DNA of 64,000 nucleotides from GCA-2683825 sp965662355 (GTDB taxonomy: Bacteria > Planctomycetota > UBA1135 > GCA-002686595), in assembly GCA_965662355.1 (NCBI GenBank), contig CBFIHP010000013.1:103960-167959 (forward strand). The letters are read 5' to 3'. The position numbers and the translations under genes were made by a program. The notes beneath the pieces are model-generated. The model had not been told where the DNA came from. It worked only from the letters and a program-made list of their open reading frames with translations, and ran no database searches. Positions 43,350-52,929 of this stretch are shown here, in pieces (the stretch's first letter is position 1; every line of letters begins with the position of its first letter).

Positions 43350-44783
43350 ATGCAACAGCAACGCAAACTCTCTGTCGCCCTTTTCCTGGCCCTGGGCACG
43401 TCCGCCGCAGCTCAAACGAGCTTCGATCTCGACCGCATCATCGCCCCCGGTTTCGGTCCGAACGGGATCCTCACCGAGGGTTTCCCCGGTTTGCCGATCG
43501 TCGCCATCACGGAGGCCGCCATGGGCCTCGGATTCTTCGGTCCCGGTGATGAGATCGACGCGCTCTCCTACGGCGACGACTTCACGATTCAGACGATCCA
43601 CACGATCGTCTTCTCCCCCAACTTCTCGACCGTGGGCGTGAGCGGCACCGCCGTCGCCTTCGAAGTCGCGATCGACACTGCGCCCGGAACACCGCCCGCC
43701 GCCGCCGGCGACATCTTCGTTCAAAGCACCACTTCCGCCGTCGGCAACGAACTCGCACCCCCGACCCTGGGCTATGCGGGCGGTACCACGACCGGCGATG
43801 AAGCCAACGCCGCCTGGGGCGGACCGTGCGTCCCTGGCGCTGCGGTCTGCCACGATCTCGATGCCTTCGACTACGGCGATCCGATGCTCGCCACCGGCGT
43901 CTACTTCTCATTGGCTCCCGGATCGCCGACGCTTATGGCCCTCGGCGCGACCCATGGAGCCATCCTCTACTCCGACCTTTCCGGCGCACCGCCGATCATC
44001 GCCATACTCGCCGGCGCGGGCCCCGCGACCGCGGGCAACCTCGGGGTCGGCGGGTTGAACCTCGACGCCCTCAACGTTGTCGGCACGACCGGTCCGGTCG
44101 GCGCCGGCGGCGGTGTGATCCTGCCCGGGGTTGTCGCCCCGAGCGTCTCCGGGTTCATCGGGCCCCCGAGCACACACCTCGCTCAGTTCAGCGTCTCCTT
44201 CTCCGGTACGCTCGACGCGGACATTCTCGTGCGCGTCGCCGCCGGTGCTCTGGCGGTCCACACGCCGGCCGGGGACCTGGGCCTCATGCTGACGGAAGAC
44301 CTGAACGCCCTCGAGGTGACACAGCCCAATCCGAACTGTCCGCCGACCCCCGCGACCGTGTTCCAGTACAACGGCATGGGCATCAACCTCGACACGATGA
44401 CGGCCAGCGGAGCCCTCATCGGAGGCACGTGGAGCGTGACCCTGGCTCCGCAGGCGGCCCGCGGCGCGGGCGGGTGGATCATCCTCATGCGTGGGTCCCC
44501 CGGCGCCGGCCCGGTCCTCGATCTGGGCCTGCTCCTGGCACTGCCGCCCGCCGGACTCTCGGAGCTGCTGGTCGCCGGTGCGTTCATCGCCAACTTCTTC
44601 GGGCCGCTCCACGGCGGCGGCGGAAGCGTCTCGAACTTCACCACGGCGGTGCCCTCCAATTGCAGCATCATCGGCATGAGCTGGTACGCCCAGGCGGCCG
44701 TCTTCGGCAACCTTCCGGCCGGCGGTGGCGCCCTGGATCCCTGGTTCTCCTCCGCCTCGGGAGGCGTGATCGGAACCTTCTAG
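43350..44783 (+). CDS. secreted protein with shared C-terminal module, paralogue 1
   Basis: The 477-residue product begins at ATG 43350 with a signal peptide ending SAAAQ. Residues 22-320 contain ILTEGFPGLPIVAI, EIDALSYGDDFTI and AFDYGDPMLATGVYFSLAPG and are about half identical to the gene at 45065, so the two are tandem paralogues. Cys residues are few. From about residue 330 comes the module PATVFQYNGMGINLDTM to GGALDPWFSSASGGVIGTF. A frame that extends back to a GTG at 43311 is unlikely to be the start. No enzyme motif is seen. Confidence 0.8.
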   Translation: MQQQRKLSVALFLALGTSAAAQTSFDLDRIIAPGFGPNGILTEGFPGLPIVAITEAAMGLGFFGPGDEIDALSYGDDFTIQTIHTIVFSPNFSTVGVSGTAVAFEVAIDTAPGTPPAAAGDIFVQSTTSAVGNELAPPTLGYAGGTTTGDEANAAWGGPCVPGAAVCHDLDAFDYGDPMLATGVYFSLAPGSPTLMALGATHGAILYSDLSGAPPIIAILAGAGPATAGNLGVGGLNLDALNVVGTTGPVGAGGGVILPGVVAPSVSGFIGPPSTHLAQFSVSFSGTLDADILVRVAAGALAVHTPAGDLGLMLTEDLNALEVTQPNPNCPPTPATVFQYNGMGINLDTMTASGALIGGTWSVTLAPQAARGAGGWIILMRGSPGAGPVLDLGLLLALPPAGLSELLVAGAFIANFFGPLHGGGGSVSNFTTAVPSNCSIIGMSWYAQAAVFGNLPAGGGALDPWFSSASGGVIGTF

Positions 44784-44826
44784 ATCCGCTCAGGGACCGG
44801 GCTTTCCGCCCCTCCTCCTTCCCTGC

Positions 44827-44859
44827 AGAGGCGCGTCGGCATCCAGCCGGCGCGCCTCT
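44827..44859 (+). terminator. terminator between the two paralogues
   Basis: AGAGGCGCG-T-CGGC pairs with GCCG-G-CGCGCCTCT around a five-base loop; CTTGATTTG follows. It separates the transcripts of the tandem paralogues. Confidence 0.75.
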
Positions 44860-45064
44860 CTTGATTTGAGGCACCCCTGGGGTGGGAGCAGGCCCATGTC
44901 AACGCAACCTCGCCCTACGCTATCCACGCAATCGGACGCTCCTGGGCCCGGTCCGTGGAATTCAGATTATCCCCTACCCCCCCTGAAGACCCCTCTCGCT
45001 TCGCCTGTTGACGGGGTTGCCCCCCCAAAAAATCCCCGTAACCCTCGCCTACCCAGGATCCCAG

Positions 45065-46477
45065 ATGCAGAGAACCACGTTTTTGCTCACCTCCACGCTC
45101 ATGCTCGGCGCTACCGCCGCCGCGCAGACGAGCTTCGACAACGACGGGTTGATCGCCCCCGCCTTCACGCCGCCTGGAATCCTCACCGAGGGGTTCCCGG
45201 GTGCGCCGGTCGTTGCGATTCCCGCCGCCGCCATGGGCTTGGGACCGCTCGATGAGATCGACGCGCTCTCCTATGGCGACGACGCCATCATTCAAGGCGT
45301 TCATACCCTCGTCTTTTCGCCCGACTTCCTCACGATGGGCTTCCCCGGCACCGGCACCGCCTTCGAGTTCGGTGTCGATACAGCTCCAGGAGTTCCCCCG
45401 GCCGCTGCCGGCGACATTTTCGTACAGGTCCCCCCGCCCTTCGGCAACGCCCTGGCGCCTCCGGGCTCCGGCTATGCAGCGGGTACTCTCACGGGCGATG
45501 AATCCAACGCGACCTGGCCGTCGCCCTGCGTTCCGGGTGCGGTATGTGCCGACCTCGACGCCTTCGACTACGGCGATCCGATGCTGGCCACAGGCGTCTA
45601 CTTTTCACTGGCCCCCGGCTCGCCGATTCTCGGCGTGATCGGGGCTACGCCGAGCGACATCCTGTACTCCGATCTGCTCGGTGGATTGCCGATCGTGGCG
45701 ATGCTCGCCGGCGCCGGTCCGGCGACCGGTCTCAACCTCGGCATTCCCGGACTGAACCTCGACGCGCTCAACTGTGTCGGTTCGACCGGCCCCATCGCTG
45801 CGGGCGGTGGCGTCATCCTCCCCGGCATCGTCGGTCCGAGCGTGGCGGGTATCTTTGCTCCGGCGAGTACACACCTGGTGCAATACAGCACGTCCGGCAC
45901 CGGCGGGATCGACGCCGACGTGCTCGTTCGTATCGCCGGAGCTGTCTTCGGTCTTCACACGCCGGCCCCCGCGCTGGGTCTGATGCCGTTTGAAAACCTG
46001 AACGCCCTCGAGGTGACGCAACCCCTGGGTCCGTGCCCCCCGACGGCCGCCACGGTCTTCCCGTACAACGGCACGGGCATCAACCTAGACACGATGACCG
46101 CGAGCAAGGCCATCGTCGGCCTGCCCTGGACCGCGACCATCGCACCCCAACCGGCGCGCTCGCCCGGCATCTGGATCGTCCTGATGCGCACCGCTCCGGC
46201 GGCCATTGTCCTCGATCTCGGACCGCTCTTCGCGCTGCCCCCCGCGGGTCTCTCCGAGCTCCTGGTCGGTGGAGGAGTCATCGCCAACTTCTTCCCGGGG
46301 GCCCACGGTGGAGGTGGCGCGGCAGCGAGCTTCTCGGCCCTGGTGCCGAGCTCCTGTGCGCTGGTCGGATTGAGCTGGTACGCCCAGGCGATCGTCTTCG
46401 GCGATTTGCCCATCGGCCCCGGGACTCTGGATCCCTGGCTCTCCTCGGCCGCCGGTGGTGTCGTCGGAACCTTCTAG
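45065..46477 (+). CDS. secreted protein with shared C-terminal module, paralogue 2
   Basis: The 470-residue product begins at ATG 45065 (AGGA six bases upstream) with a signal peptide ending TAAAQ. It parallels the gene at 43350 along its whole length: ILTEGFPGAPVVAI, EIDALSYGDDAII, AFDYGDPMLATGVYFSLAPG and the C-terminal module from PTAATVFPYNGTGINLDTMT to GTLDPWLSSAAGGVVGTF. Function unknown. Tandem duplication with divergence is evident, and a terminator follows each copy. Confidence 0.8.
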   Translation: MQRTTFLLTSTLMLGATAAAQTSFDNDGLIAPAFTPPGILTEGFPGAPVVAIPAAAMGLGPLDEIDALSYGDDAIIQGVHTLVFSPDFLTMGFPGTGTAFEFGVDTAPGVPPAAAGDIFVQVPPPFGNALAPPGSGYAAGTLTGDESNATWPSPCVPGAVCADLDAFDYGDPMLATGVYFSLAPGSPILGVIGATPSDILYSDLLGGLPIVAMLAGAGPATGLNLGIPGLNLDALNCVGSTGPIAAGGGVILPGIVGPSVAGIFAPASTHLVQYSTSGTGGIDADVLVRIAGAVFGLHTPAPALGLMPFENLNALEVTQPLGPCPPTAATVFPYNGTGINLDTMTASKAIVGLPWTATIAPQPARSPGIWIVLMRTAPAAIVLDLGPLFALPPAGLSELLVGGGVIANFFPGAHGGGGAAASFSALVPSSCALVGLSWYAQAIVFGDLPIGPGTLDPWLSSAAGGVVGTF

Positions 46478-46498
46478 GGACAACAACGCGTCTTCAAA

Positions 46499-46534
46499 CA
46501 GCGCCGGTGGTTTTCTACCGGCGCTGTTGTGTTT
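46499..46534 (+). terminator. Rho-independent terminator
   Basis: A perfect 10-bp stem CAGCGCCGGT/ACCGGCGCTG with an 8-base loop is followed by TTGTGTTT, 22 bases after the stop of the second paralogue. Confidence 0.9.
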
Positions 46535-46880
46535 AACTGCCTAATCAAGTTTGTTCTGAATAAGAGAGCGGGGACGGGCAAGGGTGGGGTCCGCTCGAGC
46601 TCGAAGGACACTCCAGCCCCTACAGGTGCTTGCCCTCGGCCCGCGCGCGACCCGAGGGTCGAGGGGTGTAGAAGTGGCGAATCGCACGGCCGCGTACTTC
46701 CTTTTGCGTGCCGCCCAACTCGAAAACTTCGCACTTGGGGGGCCCCAGCTACGACTTTTTTTAGGAGGTTGCATTTTCAGCAGTGCGCTATGGTAGGAAT
46801 TCTCAATTTGTAACGTCGGGACGTGGCCCGGCCACCAATGGTCGGTATCCGCCCCTAACATCCATCCAGAAGGAGAACGG
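46535..46880. other. upstream region of the gene at 46881
   Basis: These 346 bases hold no coding frame I can support. The A/T-rich part near 46750-46815 is the likeliest promoter area for the next gene, but no clear -35/-10 pair can be asserted. Confidence 0.4.
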
Positions 46881-48149
46881 ATGCAGAAACGACTGAACCC
46901 GGTGCCGGCCCTCGTGCTCGGCGTCCTTTTCGCAGCGAGCCCCCCGGACCAGGCCCAGGGCAGCATACGACAGAGCGTACGCCACACCGCCGGCGCCCAG
47001 AGCGGCCTGAGCACCCACGGCCCCCCCTCACCCTTCGGTTTTCCCTCCTACTACGAGGACTACACCGGCCTGAGACTCGGCCATTGCATCGATGCGAGCG
47101 ACCCCCTGTGCGGGATTCCCGCGCTGGAAGCCCTGCCCGATCCCCTGATCGTCGGGACGAATCCAGCCCAGAGCAACTTCTACGAGGAGAGCTTCTACTG
47201 GCTCGCGATCGCGAACATCGACATTCCCTCACGCGGCGAAGCGCTCCTGGTCCTTGCGATAGAAGGCGTCTTCGGCAACGCAGACGAGCTGATCATCGAC
47301 GGCGACCAGACGGTCTTCAGCCGCCTACGCATCCGCCTGCGGGGCGACGGCTTCGAGACCGGCTTCTACAGGGTGAGCACTCCCTACGGCACCTTCGACT
47401 TCATGGCTGAAGCGGTGGGGCCCGGCCAGCGGATCGTGAACCACACGGTCGATTGCCTGCACGTCGTCCAGCCCGGACCGGGGCCGCCGTTCCTCTGCGG
47501 CAGCGAACCGGTCGGACCGAACGCGAACTACTTCAGCACGCCCCTGGGTCTGCTGGACGACGGCACGCCCGCACCCGAGGCCGCCCCGAACGGGCCCAAC
47601 TTCCTCACCTGGGACCCGGCCTTCGCGCCGGCCGCTCCCGCTGGCTACGCCGGGGATCCGGCGATCCCCCACCAGGTGCTCGGAGCGGTCGCACCGAACC
47701 AGAACCAGTTCCGTGTACGCTTCTCGCGCAACGGCAACTTCTCATCGCCCGCTTTTGACGCGTCCACGGACCTCTTCAGCGTGATGGGCAAGATCGTCGA
47801 AGGAGATGACCCGCCCCCGCCCCCGCCGGCCGGCTTGACCCTGACCGTCAATCCCGCCACGGCGGGCGTGTCCAACACCATGACGGTCACGGGCGCCACC
47901 GCGGAGGGCATGGTGGCTTTCGCCGCGAGCTCAGGGCTCGGCCTGTTGACCCGTCCCCTTCCCGGATGCCCCGCGGGCATCACGTTAGGGATCACCCCAC
48001 CGAGGCTCCTCGGCATCGTGTCGGCCCCCGGGGGGACGTCGTCCCTCAACGTAACCTTTCCGCCCTTCCTGGCGGGTGTGCCCTTCCACTTCCAGGCCGT
48101 CGACTTCGCTTCGTGCACCTCGTCGAACGTTGTCTCCGCAACCCTCTGA
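46881..48149 (+). CDS. secreted protein of unknown function
   Basis: The 422-residue product has a good ribosome site (AAGGAG), and a signal peptide ending near QAQ. The main domain (residues about 45-310) contains SYYEDYTGLRLGHCIDASDP, VEGVFGNADEL-type strands and GFYRVSTPYGTFDF, which resembles a secreted beta-rich domain seen in environmental bacteria without known role. A run of prolines (about 315-320) links it to a short C-terminal domain of about 100 residues, starting LTLTVNPATAGVSNTMTV and resembling an IPT/Ig-like sandwich. No catalytic motif is apparent. Confidence 0.65.
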   Translation: MQKRLNPVPALVLGVLFAASPPDQAQGSIRQSVRHTAGAQSGLSTHGPPSPFGFPSYYEDYTGLRLGHCIDASDPLCGIPALEALPDPLIVGTNPAQSNFYEESFYWLAIANIDIPSRGEALLVLAIEGVFGNADELIIDGDQTVFSRLRIRLRGDGFETGFYRVSTPYGTFDFMAEAVGPGQRIVNHTVDCLHVVQPGPGPPFLCGSEPVGPNANYFSTPLGLLDDGTPAPEAAPNGPNFLTWDPAFAPAAPAGYAGDPAIPHQVLGAVAPNQNQFRVRFSRNGNFSSPAFDASTDLFSVMGKIVEGDDPPPPPPAGLTLTVNPATAGVSNTMTVTGATAEGMVAFAASSGLGLLTRPLPGCPAGITLGITPPRLLGIVSAPGGTSSLNVTFPPFLAGVPFHFQAVDFASCTSSNVVSATL

Positions 48150-48164
48150 AATGGCGCAAACGGC

Positions 48165-48202
48165 GGGGCGTTGTTGCATCTATGAGAAGGCACCAACGCC
48201 CC
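48165..48202. mobile_element. 38-bp palindromic IS-end scar
   Basis: GGGGCGTTGTTGC and GGCACCAACGCCCC face each other with 11 bases between. The arms match the ends seen at 63852-63937, 25216-25228 and the transposase remnants, so this is probably a minimal deletion product of that element family. Confidence 0.55.
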
Positions 48203-48231
48203 CAGTCGACCTGAAGGCTTCGAGCTCTAGG

Positions 48232-48353
48232 CGTTACCGAACCAGGTTTAGCGCCACACACCCGCAACCCTTCGTCCAACGAGAGATCGAGGCACCGCTC
48301 CGCGTCACTTTTGTGCCTGGGGAGTGTGCGGCGACAAACCTGGTTCGGTAACG
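48232..48353. mobile_element. 122-bp miniature inverted-repeat element
   Basis: The left end CGTTACCGAACCAGGTTT and the right end AAACCTGGTTCGGTAACG are perfect inverted repeats of 18 bases. Likeness extends to about 32 bases (CGCCACACACCC against GGGGAGTGTGCGGCG). The interior has no reading frame of note. No target duplication is clear. Copies of one end occur at 43010 and 54539. It lies just upstream of the sigma factor gene and may carry its promoter. Confidence 0.75.
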
Positions 48354-48451
48354 TCGACGGCGCCGGGAGCCGGCCCGAGGGCGGCCCGCACGGCAAAAAA
48401 AAAAAGTGCTCACTGGCGGCGGACGCCGCCTCGAACCACCCTGAGAGGGTG

Positions 48452-49048
48452 ATGGACCGCCACTCCTCTACCGAAGGCCTCCCGCGCGAGCCGAGCGTGG
48501 GGCAGGACTTCGACGCCCACTTCGCCCGTTCGGCCGAGCGGCTCTTGGTGTACTTGCGCCTGCGGATGGGGCCCGACCTGTGCGCGCGCATCGAGCCGCT
48601 GGACGCCCTGCAGGAGGTCTACCTCAAGGCGTCCGGCCTGCGCGAACGCTTCACCAGCGGCGACGAAGGCGACTTCGTGCGCTGGCTCTGCCGCATCGCG
48701 GAAAACCACCTGCAGGACCTGGTGCGCTACCACGGGGCTCTGCGCCGTCGGCCAGCCACTCCGCCCGCGCCCATCTCGGCGGTGATCGAGGGCTTGCGCA
48801 AGAATGCCACCGGTCCGGTCACGGCCGCCGGACGCGCCGAAGAGCAGCTGCGCCTGCGAGAGGCCATCGCGGCCCTGGAGGAAGCCCAGCGCACGGTCGT
48901 CCTGATGCGCTTCTTCCAGGGCCGAAGCCTGGACGAGATCGCACACCGGACGGGCCGCAGCCCCAGCGCCGTACGACGGCTCCTCGGCCGCGCCACAGCC
49001 AGCCTGGGCACACGTCTCGGCACCGACGGCGGAAACCACGATGGCTGA
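48452..49048 (+). CDS. ECF-type sigma factor
   Basis: The 198-residue product has sigma region 2 (residues about 20-95: LLVYLRLRMG, LDALQEVYLKASGLRERF, FVRWLCRIAENHLQDLVRYH). Region 4 is at about 130-190 (LEEAQRTVVLMRFFQGRSLD, EIAHRTGRSPSAVRRLLGRA). The linker carries a stretch with no other domain. The ATG at 48452 follows GAGAGGGTG; an upstream frame would start inside the 122-bp element. It overlaps the kinase gene by eight bases. In planctomycetes such sigma factors are typically paired with a transmembrane kinase that senses an outer signal, and phosphorylation rather than an anti-sigma factor may set its activity. That is inference. Confidence 0.9.
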   Translation: MDRHSSTEGLPREPSVGQDFDAHFARSAERLLVYLRLRMGPDLCARIEPLDALQEVYLKASGLRERFTSGDEGDFVRWLCRIAENHLQDLVRYHGALRRRPATPPAPISAVIEGLRKNATGPVTAAGRAEEQLRLREAIAALEEAQRTVVLMRFFQGRSLDEIAHRTGRSPSAVRRLLGRATASLGTRLGTDGGNHDG

Positions 49049-52000
49049 GCGCAAGGACTCTGGCTCGGGCCACGACGAGGCCCTGGGTCGGCTGGCCGAC
49101 GAGCTGGCGCGGCTTCTGGACGCGCGTGAGGAGCCCGACCTCGCCCTGCTGGCCCAGACCTACGACGTCTCCGCGGAGGAGGCCGCGCAGTGCCTGCGTA
49201 CCGTGGTCCTGTCCCTCGACTTCCCGAACGAGTCCTCGCCAGAGGATGCCCCCGCTCCCGGGCCCCTCTTGCCCGCGGACTACGAGCTCTTGGGCGAGCT
49301 GGGTCAGGGCGGCATGGGCATCGTCTACCGCGCGCGTCAGCGTTCCCTCGACCGCGAGGTCGCCGTCAAGGTCCTGCGACCGGGCGAGCAGCTGTTCGGC
49401 GGGGCCATCCGGCGCTTCCGGCGCGAGGCGCAGAGCCTCGCCCGTCTGCGCCACCCGCACGTCGTGGCGGTGCACGAGGTGGGCGAGGTGGAAGGCGCGG
49501 TCTTCTTCTCCATGGACCTGATCGAGGGCGGCTCCCTGGCCGAGCGACTGGCGCGCGAACGACTCACCCCGGCCTTCGCGCTGCGCCTCCTGCAGCAGGT
49601 GACCAGCGCGATCGCCTACACCCACTCCAAGGGCATCGTGCACCGCGACCTCAAGCCGGCGAACGTGCTCCTGGACCGGGAGGACAACGCCTTCGTGGTC
49701 GACTTCGGCCTGGCCCGGGTGATCGGCCAGGGGGCCGTGACGGCCACCGGGGCCATCGTGGGCACGCCGGACTACATGAGCCCCGAGCAGGCGCGCGGGG
49801 AGACGGAGGCGATCGGCGAGCCCACCGACATCTACTCCCTCGGCGCGATCCTCTACGAGTGCCTGACCGGCCGGACCCCCTTCGCGGGCCGGGGGCTGGT
49901 GGAGCGCATCCACGCGGTGGTGCACGAGGACCCCAAACCGCCGCGCAAGCTGGAGCGACGCGTCCCCGACGACCTGGAGCGCATCTGCCTGAAGGCCATG
50001 GCCAAGGAGCCGGAACGGCGCTACGGGACGGCGCGGGCGCTGCTCGAGGACCTGGAGCGTTTCGAGCAGGGAAGAGCCGTGCGCGCCCGCCGGCCGAGCC
50101 TCGCCTACCGCGCGCGCCGCCTCGTGCGGCGGCGCTGGATCGAGCTCGGGCTCGGGCTGTCGGTGGCGCTCTGTCTGTTCCTGTTCGCTCGCCTGTGGCT
50201 GGAAGGGGACCCGCTCGCCTCCCGCGCCCGCCAGATGCTGGCCGCGGGCGAGCTCGAGCGCGCCGCGGTGTTCTTCGAGGCGGCCCTGGGCGAGGCGCGG
50301 GATCCCGGTGAGCGCCAGGCGGTCGTCGGCAAGTGCATCGATCTCCTCCTGGAGGAAGCGCGCTCGCGCGAGCTGCGCGGCCAGCCGGCCGCGGCCCTCG
50401 CGGCCCTCGAACGCTTCGAGGGCTGGGCCCTCGACGAGGAGATCTGGAACGCCTTCGTGCCCCACGGCTGGCCCGCGAAACGCCTCGAGCTCCTGTGGGC
50501 CCTGGGTCGGCTGCGCCTCGGCACCGGCGACGAACCCGCCGCCCTCGCGAGCTTCGAGGCGCTTCTGGAGAGCGATCCGGAGGGTCCCGAAACGCGCCCC
50601 TCGGGATCCTTGGGAAAGGGCTACTACACCGAGAACCCCATGGTGCCGGGCCTCGTGCAGCACTTCACCTCCTCGCGGGCGGTCCTCGAGGGCCTGCTCG
50701 AGGGGCTACCCCTCCTCGAACCCGACCACCCCGACCAGGACGCGGCCGGGCTCTTGTTCGCGACGTGCCTGACCTACCCCGGGAAGTGGCGGGTGCCCGA
50801 GGCCGACTGGACCCTCGACGAGCTGGGCATCGCCTGGGCCGCCCTGCTCCCGCACCTCTACCGCATCGCCGCTTCGCGCCTCGACCTCCTCGATCGGGTG
50901 GCGCCCGCTCCCCATCCACGCCTGCTCGATGCCCTCGCCGCGATCGCCGAGGATCAACGGGCCGACCCCCGCTGGCGGGATCGCTCGCTCGAACTCCTCG
51001 CCGAGCTGACCGACGCGCCACCCCGGCTCTCGCCCCTTGGCCAGGCATGGAGCTCGCCCGGTGGGGGGCTCCCGATACGCGTCGTGGCGGCCCTGGACGC
51101 CCTGCGCCAGGGGGGACCGGTGGAGCAGGAGAGCGCGCTCGAGCGCTGGCTCGTCGAGCACACGGGGTTCGCTCCCCCGGGAACGGCCGCCGAACGCAGC
51201 GCGGCCTGGCGATCCTGGTTGGCGCCCGGCGATCCCGGCGAGCACCAAGAACAGATTCGCCGGTCCCTCGGCACGGCCCTGGGACTGGAACCGAACCCCA
51301 CGCCGGGCGTGCTCTTCAACCTGTTGCACGCCGAGCTGGCGTCGGCCGCTGAAGCCGGCGATCGCCCCGGACTGCGGGCCTTCCGGGCGCACCAGCTCCT
51401 GACGCTGGCGACGCCGTCGGGCCGGACGGCCCCGCCTTGGCGTTCGGGAGACGACCCGGCCGCGGACCTCCTCGACCGTTGGCTCGAGGTCTTCCCCGGG
51501 ATCCACGGGGAGCCCCACTGGCTGCGCTTCGCGCACCTCTCGATCGATCCCACCGACGGAGCGCTGGAGCTTCTCTCCCAGCTCGTCGAGCCCCTGCGCT
51601 TGCGCCCGTCCCGCGAGCTGTCCGTCCCGTCCCGCTCGAACCGCCGGGTCCGGGTGGGGTTCCTGCTCGGCAGCCCGGGCCTGGCGAACGGGCTCTACCC
51701 GGGTGCGACGCGGGAGCTGGGCTGCGAGCAGGACGCCCACCTCACGCTCCACTTCCAGGCCGACGCGCTCTTTCTGAAGAGCACCCGCGTCCGTCACACC
51801 GGTTGGTCGTCCGCGACGACCACGAGGATTCCCGCCCGTGACGGGGACGGCCCGGCCACCGATGTGCGCTTGATCCAGGCCGTGCGACCCAACGCCCAGG
51901 AGGATGGCACCGCCCACGTGACTCTCGTCTGCGTGGAGCGCAAGGGCGAGCGGCCCGTCCCATGGAGCGTTGGGGAGTGGGCCGAGCGCTTCCCCGGAGA

Positions 52001-52745
52001 ACTCGCAGAGGATCAAAGGGTCCAGAGGCAGAAGAGCATGCCGGCCTGGCAGGAATCGTTTTTGCGCTCCTTCATGCGGGGTGGTTTGTTCCTCTTCGTG
52101 TGGATCTTGCTCGCGGCCGTGCCCCTCTTGCGGCTCGTCTCCGCCCTCGCGCGCTCGGGATGGCGCGAGCGGTGGACGCCGCGCACCGCACGGCGCACGA
52201 TCGAGTACGGGGCGCTGCTGGCCGGCGCCACGATGGCCTGGAACGGCCACGCCCTTGCCTGCGTGGCACCGGGGCTTTTGGCCGTGGCCCTCGGGGTGGC
52301 CTGGTACGACCCCGCCGGCCACATCGCAGGCCGCGCGGCCCGGCTCTGTTTCCTCCTGGCAGCGGCCGCCGACGGCGCCGTGCTCCTGGGACTCCCGCTC
52401 CCCGGCGGGCCCCTCTCGGTGCGCTTTCTGGCCGTCGCGGGCTGGGCCTGTCTGCCCTTCCTGATCCGGGCCCGACAACGGGCCGCGGGCCGGGACGGCC
52501 CCGGGCTCCTCGAAGGCTGGCCCGCCCTCGTCCTGGCCGGGTTCGTCTTCGCCCCGCTCGCCGTCTACGTCTCCCTGCCCGACCTCACCCTGGATCTCGT
52601 CGGGTGGTTTCCCCTCCTGGGCCCCCTCTCGCCCATCGACCTGATCGTGGGTGGGGTCGCGCTCACCTTGCTCGTGCGGGCCCTCGAGCGAACCGCCGCG
52701 GACGAGCCGCCGGCGAGCGTGTCCGTGCGGGGCGCGGGCGGCTGA
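49041..52745 (+). CDS. large membrane serine/threonine protein kinase
   Basis: The 1234-residue protein has an 80-residue acidic N-terminus and then a Hanks-type kinase domain (residues 81-345). Key residues are the loop GELGQGGMGIVYRA, Lys110 in VAVKVL, HRDLKPANVLL (Asp203), DFGLAR (Asp221) and GTPDYMSPEQARG. A membrane segment lies at about 368-388. A region of about 600 residues outside the membrane follows, beginning with TPR-like helices (AGELERAAVFFEAALGEAR) and otherwise unassigned. The C-terminal 220 residues form about six membrane segments. All catalytic residues are present, so it should be active. The overlap with the sigma factor gene implies joint expression and suggests a sensor-to-sigma route. 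Confidence 0.93.
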   Translation: MAERKDSGSGHDEALGRLADELARLLDAREEPDLALLAQTYDVSAEEAAQCLRTVVLSLDFPNESSPEDAPAPGPLLPADYELLGELGQGGMGIVYRARQRSLDREVAVKVLRPGEQLFGGAIRRFRREAQSLARLRHPHVVAVHEVGEVEGAVFFSMDLIEGGSLAERLARERLTPAFALRLLQQVTSAIAYTHSKGIVHRDLKPANVLLDREDNAFVVDFGLARVIGQGAVTATGAIVGTPDYMSPEQARGETEAIGEPTDIYSLGAILYECLTGRTPFAGRGLVERIHAVVHEDPKPPRKLERRVPDDLERICLKAMAKEPERRYGTARALLEDLERFEQGRAVRARRPSLAYRARRLVRRRWIELGLGLSVALCLFLFARLWLEGDPLASRARQMLAAGELERAAVFFEAALGEARDPGERQAVVGKCIDLLLEEARSRELRGQPAAALAALERFEGWALDEEIWNAFVPHGWPAKRLELLWALGRLRLGTGDEPAALASFEALLESDPEGPETRPSGSLGKGYYTENPMVPGLVQHFTSSRAVLEGLLEGLPLLEPDHPDQDAAGLLFATCLTYPGKWRVPEADWTLDELGIAWAALLPHLYRIAASRLDLLDRVAPAPHPRLLDALAAIAEDQRADPRWRDRSLELLAELTDAPPRLSPLGQAWSSPGGGLPIRVVAALDALRQGGPVEQESALERWLVEHTGFAPPGTAAERSAAWRSWLAPGDPGEHQEQIRRSLGTALGLEPNPTPGVLFNLLHAELASAAEAGDRPGLRAFRAHQLLTLATPSGRTAPPWRSGDDPAADLLDRWLEVFPGIHGEPHWLRFAHLSIDPTDGALELLSQLVEPLRLRPSRELSVPSRSNRRVRVGFLLGSPGLANGLYPGATRELGCEQDAHLTLHFQADALFLKSTRVRHTGWSSATTTRIPARDGDGPATDVRLIQAVRPNAQEDGTAHVTLVCVERKGERPVPWSVGEWAERFPGELAEDQRVQRQKSMPAWQESFLRSFMRGGLFLFVWILLAAVPLLRLVSALARSGWRERWTPRTARRTIEYGALLAGATMAWNGHALACVAPGLLAVALGVAWYDPAGHIAGRAARLCFLLAAAADGAVLLGLPLPGGPLSVRFLAVAGWACLPFLIRARQRAAGRDGPGLLEGWPALVLAGFVFAPLAVYVSLPDLTLDLVGWFPLLGPLSPIDLIVGGVALTLLVRALERTAADEPPASVSVRGAGG

Positions 52746-52854
52746 CGCCCCCGGGCGAGGGATCTCTCTGCCGAGCAACCACGGGCTCGAGGCTCGAGAA
52801 GGAGGCTGACCTGCTCCGTAACCACGCTGTGCTTTGGCACCAACGCCTGGGGGA

Positions 52855-52877
52855 GGCTCAAAAAGAGCCGTTTCTTG
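52855..52877 (+). terminator. short hairpin after the kinase gene
   Basis: GGCTC and GAGCC pair around AAAAA, followed by GTTTCTTGT. The stem is only five bases, so this is tentative. Confidence 0.4.
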
Positions 52878-52929
52878 TAACAAGGTCCTCGCGGCGGGAA
52901 CGACTGGGTCAACCCTTTCGGAGAATCCC

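Noticed and set aside
39873..46477. FG-GAP gene and the two following paralogues as one operon
   Set aside because: Terminators after each paralogue and a membrane-protein gene in between argue for separate transcripts.
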